Positions 10,534-18,607 are shown, numbered from the stretch's first letter. The stretch is 64,000 bases of DNA from Clostridium zeae (GCF_017312485.1 NZ_BMBA01000007.1:124001-188000); one strand, 5' to 3'. The notes: a model not told the origin generated them from the letters alone. A program made the numbers and translations.

Positions 10534-11939
10534 TGAATAAGTATTTAGTAGAAATAATGACTGCAGCCTTATCACTTGTTCTCTTAGTTATGAATTTAGT
10601 ACAGCCAAAATTTAAAGAAAAGTTAGGCATTTTTACTACAATAGGCCTTTTCATAATTTTAATGATATCTTTACTTCTTGGAAGTGACGGACAGAGTTCA
10701 TTTGGAGGGGCTTACATTTTTGATTCTTTTAGTACTTTTTTTAAGCAGTTATTTTTAGTTGCTGCAATTTTAACTGTGGTGCTTTCTAAGGATCAATTGA
10801 TTTCTAAAAAGGGGGAGTTTTACGCCTTAATTACTTCTGCACTTTTGGGTATGATGATTATGGTATCCTCTGGAGAGCTAATCACTATTTATATAGGACT
10901 AGAATTAATGACTATTTCATTTTGTATTCTAATTGCTTTCGATGATGACGCAAAGTCAAAGGAGGCAAGTTTGAAGTATATTATTTTAGGGGCGATTTCT
11001 TCAGCAATTTTTTTATACGGCTTAAGCTTAATTTATGGTGTGACACAGACTACAATTATTAGAGAAATTGGAGAAGTGATATCAAAAACTCAAGTAACGC
11101 CATTAGTAATACTAGGAATGATATTTTTAGTAGCAGGCTTTGCATTCAAAATTGCTATAGTGCCTTTTCATATGTGGGCTCCAGATATTTATGAAGGAGC
11201 ACCTACTCCAATCACAGCATTTTTAGCTGTCGCATCAAAAGCAGCTGGTTTGGCTGTTTTCCTAAGACTATTTATGAATGGAATGTCATCTGTTTCAGGT
11301 TATTGGATAGAACTTGTAATAGTGTTGAGTATATTGACCTTAATCTTAGGAAATCTAGTTGCAATTCCTCAGACTAATATAAAGAGATTGCTTGCGTATT
11401 CGAGTATTGCTCAAGCAGGATATTTCTTATTAGGAATTATAGCTAATTCAAATATAGGTGTGGCAGCTATTCTACTTTATAGTGTGGTTTATCTTTTCTC
11501 AAATATAGGGGCGTTTGGTGTTGTAATTGCTGTCTCAAAGGTAACAAAAAGTAATGAAATAAAAGATTATGAACACTTGGCTAGAAAGTCTCCATTCCTA
11601 GCTGCAGTAATGCTTATTTCATTACTTTCCCTAGCAGGAATTCCACCCTTAGCTGGATTTATAGGTAAGTTTTATTTGTTCTTATCAATAATAGAAAAAG
11701 GACAATTATGGTTAGCTTTTTTTAGTATTGGTATGAGTGTAGTATCTGTATACTATTATCTTAAAATTGTAAAAGTAATGTACTTTGGAGATGAATCTAG
11801 AAGTTTTGAATCAATTAAAGTAACTGCAAGTACAAAAGTAGTATTAACGCTATCTGTGATAGTACTTGTTATATTTGGAATCTATCCAACTCAATTGATA
11901 AATTTAGTGATGGAGATTTCAAAAAACTTTTTATCTTAA
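10533..11939 (+). CDS. nuoN: NADH-quinone oxidoreductase subunit N
   Basis: NuoN is the proximal antiporter-like subunit and the last gene of the operon. The 468 residues include [13 protein letters not shown], with the conserved TM5 Glu, and [29 protein letters not shown] with the TM7-TM8 Lys/His region. ATG 10533 overlaps the nuoM stop by one base and follows a GGGGGG binding site. A weak terminator follows at 11960. No nuoE, nuoF or nuoG follows, so the operon encodes the 11-subunit core form of complex I. Confidence 0.94.
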   Translation: MNKYLVEIMTAALSLVLLVMNLVQPKFKEKLGIFTTIGLFIILMISLLLGSDGQSSFGGAYIFDSFSTFFKQLFLVAAILTVVLSKDQLISKKGEFYALITSALLGMMIMVSSGELITIYIGLELMTISFCILIAFDDDAKSKEASLKYIILGAISSAIFLYGLSLIYGVTQTTIIREIGEVISKTQVTPLVILGMIFLVAGFAFKIAIVPFHMWAPDIYEGAPTPITAFLAVASKAAGLAVFLRLFMNGMSSVSGYWIELVIVLSILTLILGNLVAIPQTNIKRLLAYSSIAQAGYFLLGIIANSNIGVAAILLYSVVYLFSNIGAFGVVIAVSKVTKSNEIKDYEHLARKSPFLAAVMLISLLSLAGIPPLAGFIGKFYLFLSIIEKGQLWLAFFSIGMSVVSVYYYLKIVKVMYFGDESRSFESIKVTASTKVVLTLSVIVLVIFGIYPTQLINLVMEISKNFLS

Positions 11940-11959
11940 TATTCTTATGTATTTATTGG

Positions 11960-11984
11960 AGCTCTCCAAGTTTGGAGGGCTTTA
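11960..11984 (+). terminator. Weak hairpin after nuoN
   Basis: The stem AGCtCTCCA / TGGAGgGCT has a tight loop and is followed by TTTAATC. The U-tract is short, so termination may be partial and allow read-through into the response regulator gene. Confidence 0.45.
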
Positions 11985-12007
11985 ATCTCAAAAAGAAAAT
12001 TAAGTAT

Positions 12008-12040
12008 TTTCACATGAAATTCATAAGTTTATGCTAAATT
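12008..12040 (+). promoter_or_regulatory. Autoregulated-type promoter of response regulator 1
   Basis: Octamers TTTCACAT (12008) and ATTCATAA (12019) are 11 bp apart. Eight nucleotides later is the -10 TAAATT (12035-12040) preceded by TG-C, an extended -10. The same spacing occurs at the other five promoters of the proposed regulon, suggesting autoregulation. Confidence 0.62.
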
Positions 12041-12079
12041 ATGAACATATAATAATAACAAATTATACGAGGTTAAACC

Positions 12080-12769
12080 ATGAATAATAATATTTTAATT
12101 ATTGAAGATGAAGAAAATGTATTGAGTGTTTTAAAAGCCTATCTAGAAAAGTCAGGATATAATGTTTATGGAACTACAAGAGGTCTAAAAGGGATCGAAC
12201 TGTTTAAATCAAATGATTTTAAATTGATAATTCTTGATTTAATGTTACCTGATATAAGTGGAGAGGAAGTCTGTAGAATAATAAGAGAAACTTCAAACAT
12301 ACATATATTTATGCTTACTGCTAAAGGTAGCTTAGATAATAAAATCGATGGATTAGAGATAGGAGCAGATGAATATCTAGTAAAACCTTTTAGTCCAAGA
12401 GAACTAACTGCAAGAATAAATGCTCTTTTTAGAAGAATCTCCTATGAAGATAATGAATCCGGTTTGTGTTATAGTGATGGAAAATTAATTGTTGATTATG
12501 AAAAAAGATTAGTAAAGCTGAATGGGCAGGAAGTTCCGCTAACATCAAATGAATTTGATATACTGTATGCACTAATTATTAATAAAGGAAAAGTATTATC
12601 AAGAGAACAGCTGATTCAGAAAATTGGTGGTATAGATTTTGAAGGATATGACAGAACAATTGATGTTCATATAAAAAATATACGTAAAAAGATTGAGGAA
12701 GATACAAAAAAACCTAAATATATAATAACTGTAGTTAAGGTTGGATACAAGTTTGGTGGTGATAATTAG
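12080..12769 (+). CDS. OmpR/PhoB-family response regulator (copy 1)
   Basis: This 229-residue two-component response regulator has a receiver domain (about 1-120) with acidic pocket EDE at 9-11, phospho-acceptor Asp53 in LDLMLPD, a conserved Thr in LTAKG and Lys in VKPFSPREL. A winged-helix DNA-binding domain (about 130-229) ends with DRTIDVHIKNIRKKIEED and VVKVGYKFG, typical of the OmpR class. The stop overlaps the GTG start of the kinase gene by one base. It is nearly identical to the regulator at 62817-63503. OmpR-class proteins bind 11-bp-spaced direct repeats like those upstream of this gene and the nuo operon, so it is the best candidate regulator of those promoters. Confidence 0.9.
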   Translation: MNNNILIIEDEENVLSVLKAYLEKSGYNVYGTTRGLKGIELFKSNDFKLIILDLMLPDISGEEVCRIIRETSNIHIFMLTAKGSLDNKIDGLEIGADEYLVKPFSPRELTARINALFRRISYEDNESGLCYSDGKLIVDYEKRLVKLNGQEVPLTSNEFDILYALIINKGKVLSREQLIQKIGGIDFEGYDRTIDVHIKNIRKKIEEDTKKPKYIITVVKVGYKFGGDN

Positions 12770-14142
12770 TGAAAAGTATAAGAAGAAAACTTAGTATCAT
12801 GTTTTTTATTTGTTCACTTGCAGCAATATTACTAATAACAATGTTTGTGAATTTAACTATAACCAAAAAGTTCGATGACTACATGGTAGATACCCAAAAT
12901 AAAAGATATGAAAGAATTGTAGCATACTTCCAAGAAGTATATAAGCGAGAGGGAAAGTGGGATGAAGACTCTGGCGTTGAAATGATGCACGAAGCTTTTA
13001 TGGGGAATTATTGCCTAACCCTTCTTGATAATAATGAAAAAACTGTATGGGGAATGAATGCTAATGATATTAAAAATAATTTGCATTTAAACACTATGCT
13101 CGTAAAGGATTCTGGTGTTTATACATCTAAGAGATTTCCAATAAAGGTAAATAATAAGATAGTAGGATATGTAGACATAGGTCAATATTCATCAGTTCTG
13201 TTATCAGAAGAAGATGTTAATTTCAAGCTATCAATAAATCAAAGTATTATCGCTAGTGGTTTAATAACTATGATAATAATAATTGTGATAAGTCTCTATT
13301 TTTCAAAGCAGTTTTCAAAACCTATTAAGGAAGTTTCAAATATGTCTGTGAGTTTATCTAAGGGAAATTTTGATACCAAGTCTGTCACAAAGAGTAATAT
13401 AAAGGAATTAGAGAACTTAAGAAGTAGCGTAAATATATTAGCGGAAAAGTTGAAGCAACAAGATATGCTTAGAAAAAGGCTTGTATCTGACATATCTCAT
13501 GAAATAAGAACCCCTCTAAATGTACTGCAAAACAATTTAGAAGCCATGATTGATGGAGTTTTTGAAGTTACAGATGATAAACTTAGGTATTTAAATGATG
13601 AAGTTATTAGATTTGGTAAACTCTTAAATAATCTAGATTTGCTCAAGAAATTCGAGACTGAGAGTACAAATATTAATTTTGAAACTTTAGATCTGCGTCA
13701 ATTATTAAAAAGTGTATGTGAAGACTTTTATATAAAAGCAAAAAATCAAGGAATTGAACTCAAATATACTATTCAGAAAAATCAAGAGTATTATATAACT
13801 GGGGATAAAGATAAGTTAAGACAGGTATTTATAAACATTATTTCAAATGCTATTAAATTTTCTAAATATAATGGGAACATAGATGTAAATATGTATATCA
13901 GAGATAAAAAAGCTGTTGTAGAGATTTTTGACAATGGAATCGGGATAAAAGAAGAAGATTTACCCTTTATATTTGAAAGATTATACAGAGGTGATAAGAG
14001 TAGAAACGAAATTGAAGGTAGCGGCATAGGTCTAACCATAGTTAAAAATATTTTAGATCTTCATTTTGCAAACATAGAAGTAGAGAGTGTAGAAAATCAG
14101 GGAACTAAATTTACTATTTATTTTGATAAACTTAGTATTTAA
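12769..14142 (+). CDS. HAMP-containing sensor histidine kinase (copy 1)
   Basis: This 457-residue membrane histidine kinase has an N-terminal TM helix (about 8-28), an extracellular sensor of about 130 residues, a second TM helix (about 160-178), a HAMP linker, a HisKA domain with His244 in SDISHEIRTPLN, and an ATPase domain with NIISNAIKFSK, DNGIGI and GSGIGLTIV. GTG start and regulator stop overlap as TAGTG. The sensor domain (LLDNNEKTVWGMNA, VGYVDIGQYSS) is not one whose ligand I recognise. Neighbouring targets (complex I, multicopper oxidase) suggest a redox, oxygen or copper signal, by inference only. A near-copy begins at 63503. Confidence 0.9.
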   Translation: MKSIRRKLSIMFFICSLAAILLITMFVNLTITKKFDDYMVDTQNKRYERIVAYFQEVYKREGKWDEDSGVEMMHEAFMGNYCLTLLDNNEKTVWGMNANDIKNNLHLNTMLVKDSGVYTSKRFPIKVNNKIVGYVDIGQYSSVLLSEEDVNFKLSINQSIIASGLITMIIIIVISLYFSKQFSKPIKEVSNMSVSLSKGNFDTKSVTKSNIKELENLRSSVNILAEKLKQQDMLRKRLVSDISHEIRTPLNVLQNNLEAMIDGVFEVTDDKLRYLNDEVIRFGKLLNNLDLLKKFETESTNINFETLDLRQLLKSVCEDFYIKAKNQGIELKYTIQKNQEYYITGDKDKLRQVFINIISNAIKFSKYNGNIDVNMYIRDKKAVVEIFDNGIGIKEEDLPFIFERLYRGDKSRNEIEGSGIGLTIVKNILDLHFANIEVESVENQGTKFTIYFDKLSI

Positions 14143-14210
14143 AAATAAAGTTTAATGTACATATTGGTTAGAAAGAAATAAACATACTTATTGAAGAAAA
14201 TAAAATAATA

Positions 14211-14238
14211 CAAAAAACCGGTATTAAACCGGTTTTTA
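14211..14238. terminator. Bidirectional terminator between convergent genes
   Basis: The symmetric hairpin AAAAACCGGT / ACCGGTTTTT is flanked by A and T runs on both sides. It lies between the kinase gene (+) and the membrane protein gene (-). Confidence 0.8.
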
Positions 14239-14260
14239 TATAACGAGGAATTATTTTACA

Positions 14261-14746
14261 TTACATTTTCATTTGGCCCATGTTGCTAATGATCTCTGGA
14301 TTAACCATACCAAATATCATTGCTATATGTGCAACTACTAGGAATCCACCTACTAGTATAAAATGTATTTTCATCTTTTCGTTATCAGATTTGTTTTTAA
14401 ATATTAATCCTAGTTCTAAAAGAGCTAGAGGTAATAGGAAGATAACACCGCTTAAGTAGAAACCAACGGCAACTACGTCTACCCATGTATGCCATCCACC
14501 TGTTTGGGTTAATGGAATTACTGCGTTTATAAAAAGATAAATAAAGATTCCGGTAAAATAAAATCCATCGAAAATGGAAACGACTTTGTTTAAAGTTCTT
14601 ATACCACCACTTTGTATCCTATTAAATATGATGAAAAACTCTGTTATTGTAAGAGTTTCAGCACATATTACAGGTACAGCCATAAAAATTAATAGATTCC
14701 AAGGCTGATTGTCAGCTAATAAGGACATGTAATGAGTCATATTCAT
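14261..14746 (-). CDS. Small polytopic membrane protein (DUF6803-like)
   Basis: This 161-residue protein has four or five hydrophobic helices (about 16-42, 60-82, 88-115 and 122-148). It has a distinctive N-terminus MTHYMSLLADNQPWNL and a Met-rich tail (MGQMKM). It resembles proteins filed as DUF6803, but I am not certain of the family. GGAGG lies 8 nt before the ATG. Its promoter has the CTTCATAA repeats shared with nuo and the multicopper oxidase, so it is probably part of the same response. The Met-rich tail could be relevant to copper, which is speculation. Function unknown. Confidence 0.7.
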   Translation of the reverse strand: MNMTHYMSLLADNQPWNLLIFMAVPVICAETLTITEFFIIFNRIQSGGIRTLNKVVSIFDGFYFTGIFIYLFINAVIPLTQTGGWHTWVDVVAVGFYLSGVIFLLPLALLELGLIFKNKSDNEKMKIHFILVGGFLVVAHIAMIFGMVNPEIISNMGQMKM

Positions 14747-14777
14747 AATTTGTACCTCCTAAATATTTTATGTGAAA

Positions 14778-14810
14778 ATGTTAACATAAAGTTATGAAGA
14801 AGTTATGAAG
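14778..14810 (-). promoter_or_regulatory. 11-bp-repeat promoter of the small membrane protein
   Basis: On the minus strand CTTCATAA occurs twice, 11 bp apart (14810-14803 and 14799-14792). Eight nucleotides after the second is TAACAT (14783-14778), preceded by TG-T as an extended -10. The 8-nt spacer CTTTATGT is nearly the spacer at response regulator 1 (GTTTATGC). Confidence 0.68.
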
Positions 14811-14944
14811 AAAACGGATAGTATGTAGTTTATTATGGAATATATTACATATTTTACAAAATAATTATTTATGTTTAATATATAGTGGTAGTTAATTTAT
14901 ATCCAGAGAATAAGGTAGATTTTAAAACATGATTAAAAATAAAA

Positions 14945-14980
14945 TGTCTTATAGGAGCCACGGGGAGGTTCCTATAAGAC
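14945..14980 (-). terminator. Strong hairpin downstream of the 52-aa gene
   Basis: A stem of about 14 bp (GTCTTATAGGA with its complement, plus CC/GG) closes an ACGGGGA-type loop. On the minus strand it is followed by ATTTTATTTTT, so it probably ends the transcript of the small gene at 15060-15218. Confidence 0.6.
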
Positions 14981-14995
14981 TATAATATAATAATA

Positions 14996-15040
14996 TAAAT
15001 AAAGTTACGGTAAATGGTGTATGTAATATAACTTTATTTA
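14996..15040. repeat. 12-bp perfect inverted repeat
   Basis: TAAATAAAGTTA (14996-15007) and its exact complement TAACTTTATTTA (15029-15040) enclose 21 nt. It lies just downstream of the 52-residue gene. Whether it is an operator or an RNA stem is unknown. Confidence 0.5.
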
Positions 15041-15059
15041 CATTAGAATATAGCAATAA

Positions 15060-15218
15060 TTATGAAGCTTTGGTTTCTACATTTTTATTATTAGATTCTA
15101 TATAAAGATTATTATAAATATTCATTATGGATTGCTCTTCAAAGTTAAATCTTTCAACTAACTTTATAGAATAATCATTTCTATATTTTTTGCTAAATAG
15201 AAATTTTAAAAAAACCAT
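15060..15218 (-). CDS. 52-residue protein of unknown function in the regulon
   Basis: This short frame starts ATG at 15218 and ends TAA at 15060. An ideal GGAGGAG ribosome binding site lies about 7 nt upstream, and an upstream promoter with four tandem 11-bp repeats fits the regulon of this region. The peptide starts MVFLKFLFSKKYR, is basic and hydrophobic at the N-terminus and acidic to neutral in the middle (VERFNFEEQSIMNIYNNLY). It has no cysteines and no clear membrane helix beyond the first nine residues. I do not recognise a family. Expression signals are much better than chance for a frame this short. Confidence 0.6.
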   Translation of the reverse strand: MVFLKFLFSKKYRNDYSIKLVERFNFEEQSIMNIYNNLYIESNNKNVETKAS

Positions 15219-15256
15219 CTCTTTCTCCTCCTCATAACTGTAATGACCTTAATTCA

Positions 15257-15314
15257 ATAATACTCTATTCTTATAAAGAGAGTATGAAGAGAATATAAAG
15301 ATAATATGAAGATA
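15257..15314 (-). promoter_or_regulatory. Four-repeat promoter of the 52-aa gene
   Basis: Four consecutive 11-mers fit WTATRAAGAKA on the plus strand (15271-15281, 15282-15292, 15293-15303, 15304-15314). Read on the minus strand they are CTTCATAT/CTTTATAA-type octamers. Eight nucleotides after the last is TATTAT (15262-15257) as the -10. The geometry is the same as at nuo and the multicopper oxidase. Confidence 0.7.
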
Positions 15315-15416
15315 AGAAAGTATTGTTTAAAATAATAATACTTTACGTAAAGAGCAAACTTAAGTAACATGATTGCTTGTTGAGTACTAAACTATACACA
15401 CTGAGTACTAAAGATA

Positions 15417-15659
15417 TTAAGCATTATCTTCACCAATGTCTATTCCTAAAATAATTAAATCAGAATTCTTTGTTTCTTGATAGAGTTTTTCTATTTCAGG
15501 CATCTCTTGTACACAGTAAGGGCACCATGTAGCCCAAAAATTAATAAAAATATTTTTACCCTTAAGATCACTCAGAGAAACCTCTTTTCCATCAAGAGTC
15601 TTCAATTTAAAGTCAATTGCCTTATCACCATTTTGATCTTTAAAAATTCCATTAGTAGT
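15417..15659 (-). pseudogene. Remnant of a TlpA/ResA-type thioredoxin
   Basis: The open frame between in-frame stops reads as the core of a TlpA/ResA-like membrane-anchored thiol-disulfide oxidoreductase: a KAIDFKLKTLDGKEVSL strand region, then the active site FWATWCPYCVQEMPEIEKL with CxxC. The family is normally about 180-200 residues with an N-terminal anchor and a full thioredoxin C-terminus. Here the frame has no ATG, no anchor, and stops after GIDIGEDNA, about two-thirds through the fold. A TTG inside could start a 62-residue product, but it lacks a binding site. I read it as a decayed gene squeezed between two regulon promoters. Confidence 0.7.
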
Positions 15660-15668
15660 TCATTATAT

Positions 15669-15701
15669 CTTCATAATTCCTTCATAAGATTAATTTATAA
15701 T
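15669..15701 (+). promoter_or_regulatory. 11-bp-repeat promoter of the multicopper oxidase
   Basis: CTTCATAA occurs at 15669-15676 and 15680-15687, 11 bp apart. Eight nucleotides later is a perfect -10 TATAAT (15696-15701). No consensus -35 is present; the repeats occupy that position, as expected for a promoter needing an OmpR-class activator. Confidence 0.75.
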
Positions 15702-15741
15702 AACTATTAAATAGAAATTATAATTACTTGAGGGGGTTAAT

Positions 15742-17184
15742 ATGATTAAAACAAAAAATATATCCACGGTTGCTGCAGTAGTTGCTGGGTTGGCTGCTGC
15801 AGGTTTTATTATATTTGCAAATCCGATGAATAAAAATAAAGAAATTAGTAGTACTGAAATTAGCAATATAAACAAAAAAGCTAAAATAAATAATGCTTTG
15901 CCTATTCCTGAACTTTTAGAAGATAAGAATCCTGATCCTAAGATAGACGATTTTACTCTAGAGCCACAGCAAGGACTAACATCATTTATAGCAGGAACCC
16001 AAACTAAAACTATGGGGTATAATGGAAACTTTCTAGGCCCAGTAATCCGGGTGAATAAAGGAGATCAAGTAAATATCCATGTAAATAATAAACTAAATGA
16101 AGATACAACTGTACATTGGCATGGGGTAGAGGTGAATGGGGAAAATGATGGTGGCCCAGCTCAAGCTATAAAACCAGGAACATCTTGGAATCCTAGCTTT
16201 ACTATAAATCAACAGGCTGCAACACTATGGTATCATCCACATTTTAGCGGTACAACTGCTACACAAGTATATAGTGGGTTAGCGGGACTATTCTATGTAG
16301 ATGATGAAGTATCTAAAAGTTTAAATATACCTAAGGATTATGGAGTAAACGATATTCCGTTAGTGATTCAAGATAGAAGCTTTAACAAAGATGGAAGTTT
16401 TAAATACGATACTAATATGATGGATGGAGCGACTGGGAATAATGTTATTGTTAATGGAGCAATAAAACCGTACCTAGATGTAAAGAAAGTTAAAATTAGA
16501 CTTAGAATAGTAAACGGATCTAATGTTAGTAACTTCAATTTAAATCTGGACAATAAAGATGATTTTTACCAGATCGCATCTGATGGAGGATTTTTAGAAA
16601 GTCCAGTAAGGCAAAAAAGCCTTTCACTAGCTCCTGGTGAAAGAGCAGAAATAATTATTGATTTTTCTAAATATGATAAAGGAACCAAAGTATCACTTAT
16701 GAGTGATACGACTGAAATATTGAGTTTTAATGTTAAGGAAGATGGAAATGATATAACAGAAATCCCTGATGTTTTAACAAAAGTCAATAAGATTGAAAAA
16801 TCACAAGCTACAAAGGTGAGAAACTTCGAACTTCAAGGTATGGGAAATATGGTATCGATAAATGGGCAAAAGTTTGAAATGAATAGAATTGATGAAACTG
16901 TAAAACAAGGTGATACTGAAATATGGAATATAACCAGTGAAGAGGCAATGATGCATAATATGGGACATCCGTTTCATATCCACGGTGTACAATTTCAAAT
17001 ACTATCGAGAGATGGAAAAGAACCAGCTGAAGGTGAAACAGGTTGGAAAGATACAGTTTATATAAAACCAAATGAAAAAGTGAGCATTATAGTTAAATTT
17101 AATAATAAGGGAACCTTCATGTACCACTGCCATATATTAGAGCATGAAGAGTCGGGAATGATGGGACAAATCAAAGTAGAATAG
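15742..17184 (+). CDS. Multicopper oxidase (CotA/CueO-like)
   Basis: This 480-residue exported three-cupredoxin-domain oxidase starts with an N-terminal TM/signal segment at about 8-27. All copper-binding motifs are intact: HWH at 125-127, HPH at 165-167, HPFHIH at 409-414, and HCHILEHEESGM starting at 462, whose Cys463 and Met473 complete the type 1 site. Such enzymes couple one-electron oxidation of a substrate or Cu(I) to four-electron reduction of O2 to water. A complete one in a Clostridium suggests O2 consumption or copper defence. The promoter carries the regulon repeats. The start ATG at 15742 follows GAGGGGG. Confidence 0.92.
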   Translation: MIKTKNISTVAAVVAGLAAAGFIIFANPMNKNKEISSTEISNINKKAKINNALPIPELLEDKNPDPKIDDFTLEPQQGLTSFIAGTQTKTMGYNGNFLGPVIRVNKGDQVNIHVNNKLNEDTTVHWHGVEVNGENDGGPAQAIKPGTSWNPSFTINQQAATLWYHPHFSGTTATQVYSGLAGLFYVDDEVSKSLNIPKDYGVNDIPLVIQDRSFNKDGSFKYDTNMMDGATGNNVIVNGAIKPYLDVKKVKIRLRIVNGSNVSNFNLNLDNKDDFYQIASDGGFLESPVRQKSLSLAPGERAEIIIDFSKYDKGTKVSLMSDTTEILSFNVKEDGNDITEIPDVLTKVNKIEKSQATKVRNFELQGMGNMVSINGQKFEMNRIDETVKQGDTEIWNITSEEAMMHNMGHPFHIHGVQFQILSRDGKEPAEGETGWKDTVYIKPNEKVSIIVKFNNKGTFMYHCHILEHEESGMMGQIKVE

Positions 17185-17297
17185 TATGTTATAAATCATT
17201 ATTAGTATTTATTTAAATACATTGTTATTTACTTTAATATCCAAATAATGTATAGTTTTATAATAAGTGTAAATTACTACATCTGAGAGGTGTTTAT

Positions 17298-18098
17298 ATG
17301 TTTGTTGCTATTGTATTAATTCTAAAAATTATTCTTGTAAGTTTTATTTCTTTGTTACTTTCACTTGCAGCCATAAAATTTGTACATGCCATTGGAATTG
17401 ATATTAAAGATTTTAAACAGCGTACTAAACCTATATTCTTATTTATAGCGGCTATATTTAATTTGATTTTTGTTGGAGTTGTTTTTCTTATCCTTAGATA
17501 TATAGATAATAAACCCTTTAATGTGCTTGGTTTTTTAATGAATATTAGGGCTCTCTGCTTTAGTTTAATAGCCTTAGCAGCTACGCTTCTAATGGCCTTT
17601 ATATTTATTAAAATACTTCAAAAGTTCAAAGTATTTAATGTAAGGTTTATGAAAAATTATTTTTCAAACTCCCAAGGCATATTAGCATTAATACTAGGCT
17701 ACTTAGTTCTTTTTATTGCAGCATTCCAAGAGGAGCTAATGTTTAGAGGTTACTTCACTTATCTACTACAACCATATGGTTTTATAACTGCGATGCTATT
17801 ATCTTCTATAATCTTTACAGTATGGCACTTTATTACTAATAAGGTTAACCTTTTTCAGGCCTTAGACTGGCTATTGGGCGGGTTAATGCTGTTTTATGTG
17901 TATACCCGTACTGGTTCCATATGGGCATCCACAATAGTTCATTTTAGTAGAAATTTTGCGAATGTACTTTTATTAAATATAGCACAGAGCAATTCTTTAT
18001 TTGAATTTGACAAACCTATTCCTCCAAAATATAAAACAATTTATACCCTAACTTTATCTATAGTTATTGCCCTTATCACTTACTTATTTTATAGATAA
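17298..18098 (+). CDS. CPBP-family intramembrane metalloprotease
   Basis: This 266-residue protein has about seven hydrophobic segments. The CPBP motif EELMFRGYF is at about residues 149-157, followed by the conserved His of FTVWHFI and that of TIVHFSRNF. These are the usual Glu, Arg and His residues of the intramembrane CAAX-protease-like active site. The gene is monocistronic, with GAGAGG before the ATG and a strong terminator after the stop. It has none of the repeats of the preceding regulon. Family members act in protein or peptide processing or self-immunity, and the substrate here is unknown. Confidence 0.85.
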   Translation: MFVAIVLILKIILVSFISLLLSLAAIKFVHAIGIDIKDFKQRTKPIFLFIAAIFNLIFVGVVFLILRYIDNKPFNVLGFLMNIRALCFSLIALAATLLMAFIFIKILQKFKVFNVRFMKNYFSNSQGILALILGYLVLFIAAFQEELMFRGYFTYLLQPYGFITAMLLSSIIFTVWHFITNKVNLFQALDWLLGGLMLFYVYTRTGSIWASTIVHFSRNFANVLLLNIAQSNSLFEFDKPIPPKYKTIYTLTLSIVIALITYLFYR

Positions 18099-18108
18099 GC
18101 TTACGTTA

Positions 18109-18139
18109 GAGCTGCTTAACATTACGAAGCAGCTCTTTT
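18109..18139 (+). terminator. Rho-independent terminator after the CPBP gene
   Basis: The stem GAGCTGCTT / AAGCAGCTC is followed by TTTTG. Confidence 0.75.
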
Positions 18140-18237
18140 GATTTATAAGATAATAACTTCTAGTGTACAATATTTTACAACTGTGTATTAAGGTAATTAT
18201 ACGTTAAATTTACTCGTTTACAGTAAGAAATACAAAA

Positions 18238-18318
18238 ATGCCTCTTTTAGCAGATCATGTTTTAAGAGAAGCAAATCACTATATAAGACTATTGAAGATA
18301 TTTAATAAAGAATCATAA
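18238..18318 (+). pseudogene. C-terminal scrap of a DUF2935 protein
   Basis: A 26-codon frame starting ATG encodes PLLADHVLREANHYIRLLKIF before its stop. This closely matches the conserved His-containing C-terminal helix of DUF2935 proteins, a family of paired four-helix bundles. The rest of the gene is missing: upstream sequence has stops in this frame and no binding site. It is a gene remnant in the 617-nt stretch between the CPBP gene and the next membrane protein gene. The rest of that stretch holds a hairpin and a short repeat. Confidence 0.6.
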
Positions 18319-18503
18319 TAAAAAGCTGTGGCTCATTTGCAAGAGTCGCGGCTATTCATCGTCTTATCAGACTAAAATCCGATATAAATTTAATACATAT
18401 AAAATGTTTTTTACTATATACTAAAATAAAGGAAAAGACATAGAGAATTTAACGTTTAACAGTATGTTATGTGAAATAGAAAATAAAAAAATAAACATTA
18501 TAT

Positions 18504-18546
18504 AAAAATGAAAGTGTCAATTGTTGACGTTTTCATTTTTATTTTT
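18504..18546. terminator. Symmetric AT-rich hairpin
   Basis: AAAAATGAAA and its complement TTTTCATTTTT enclose a smaller palindrome (GTCAATTGTTGAC) and are followed by ATTTTTATT. It could terminate in either direction, although no intact gene directly precedes it. Confidence 0.5.
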
Positions 18547-18607
18547 ATTGTAGAATAATTGGTTGAGGTATGAAATAGATTTTACTAAGGAGTTACGGTA
18601 TCAAAAC

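Noticed and set aside
14996-15040. Treating the 12-bp inverted repeat as a terminator
   Set aside because: The 21-nt loop and lack of a T-tract on either strand make termination unlikely; the hairpin at 14945 is a better terminator.
15471-15710. 77-codon plus-strand frame over the thioredoxin remnant
   Set aside because: It has no start signal and overlaps the repeats and -10 of the multicopper oxidase promoter.
18340-18375. Terminator with stem AGCTGTGGCTC / GAGTCGCGGCT
   Set aside because: Pairing needs several G-U pairs and no T-tract follows, so it was not listed as a feature.
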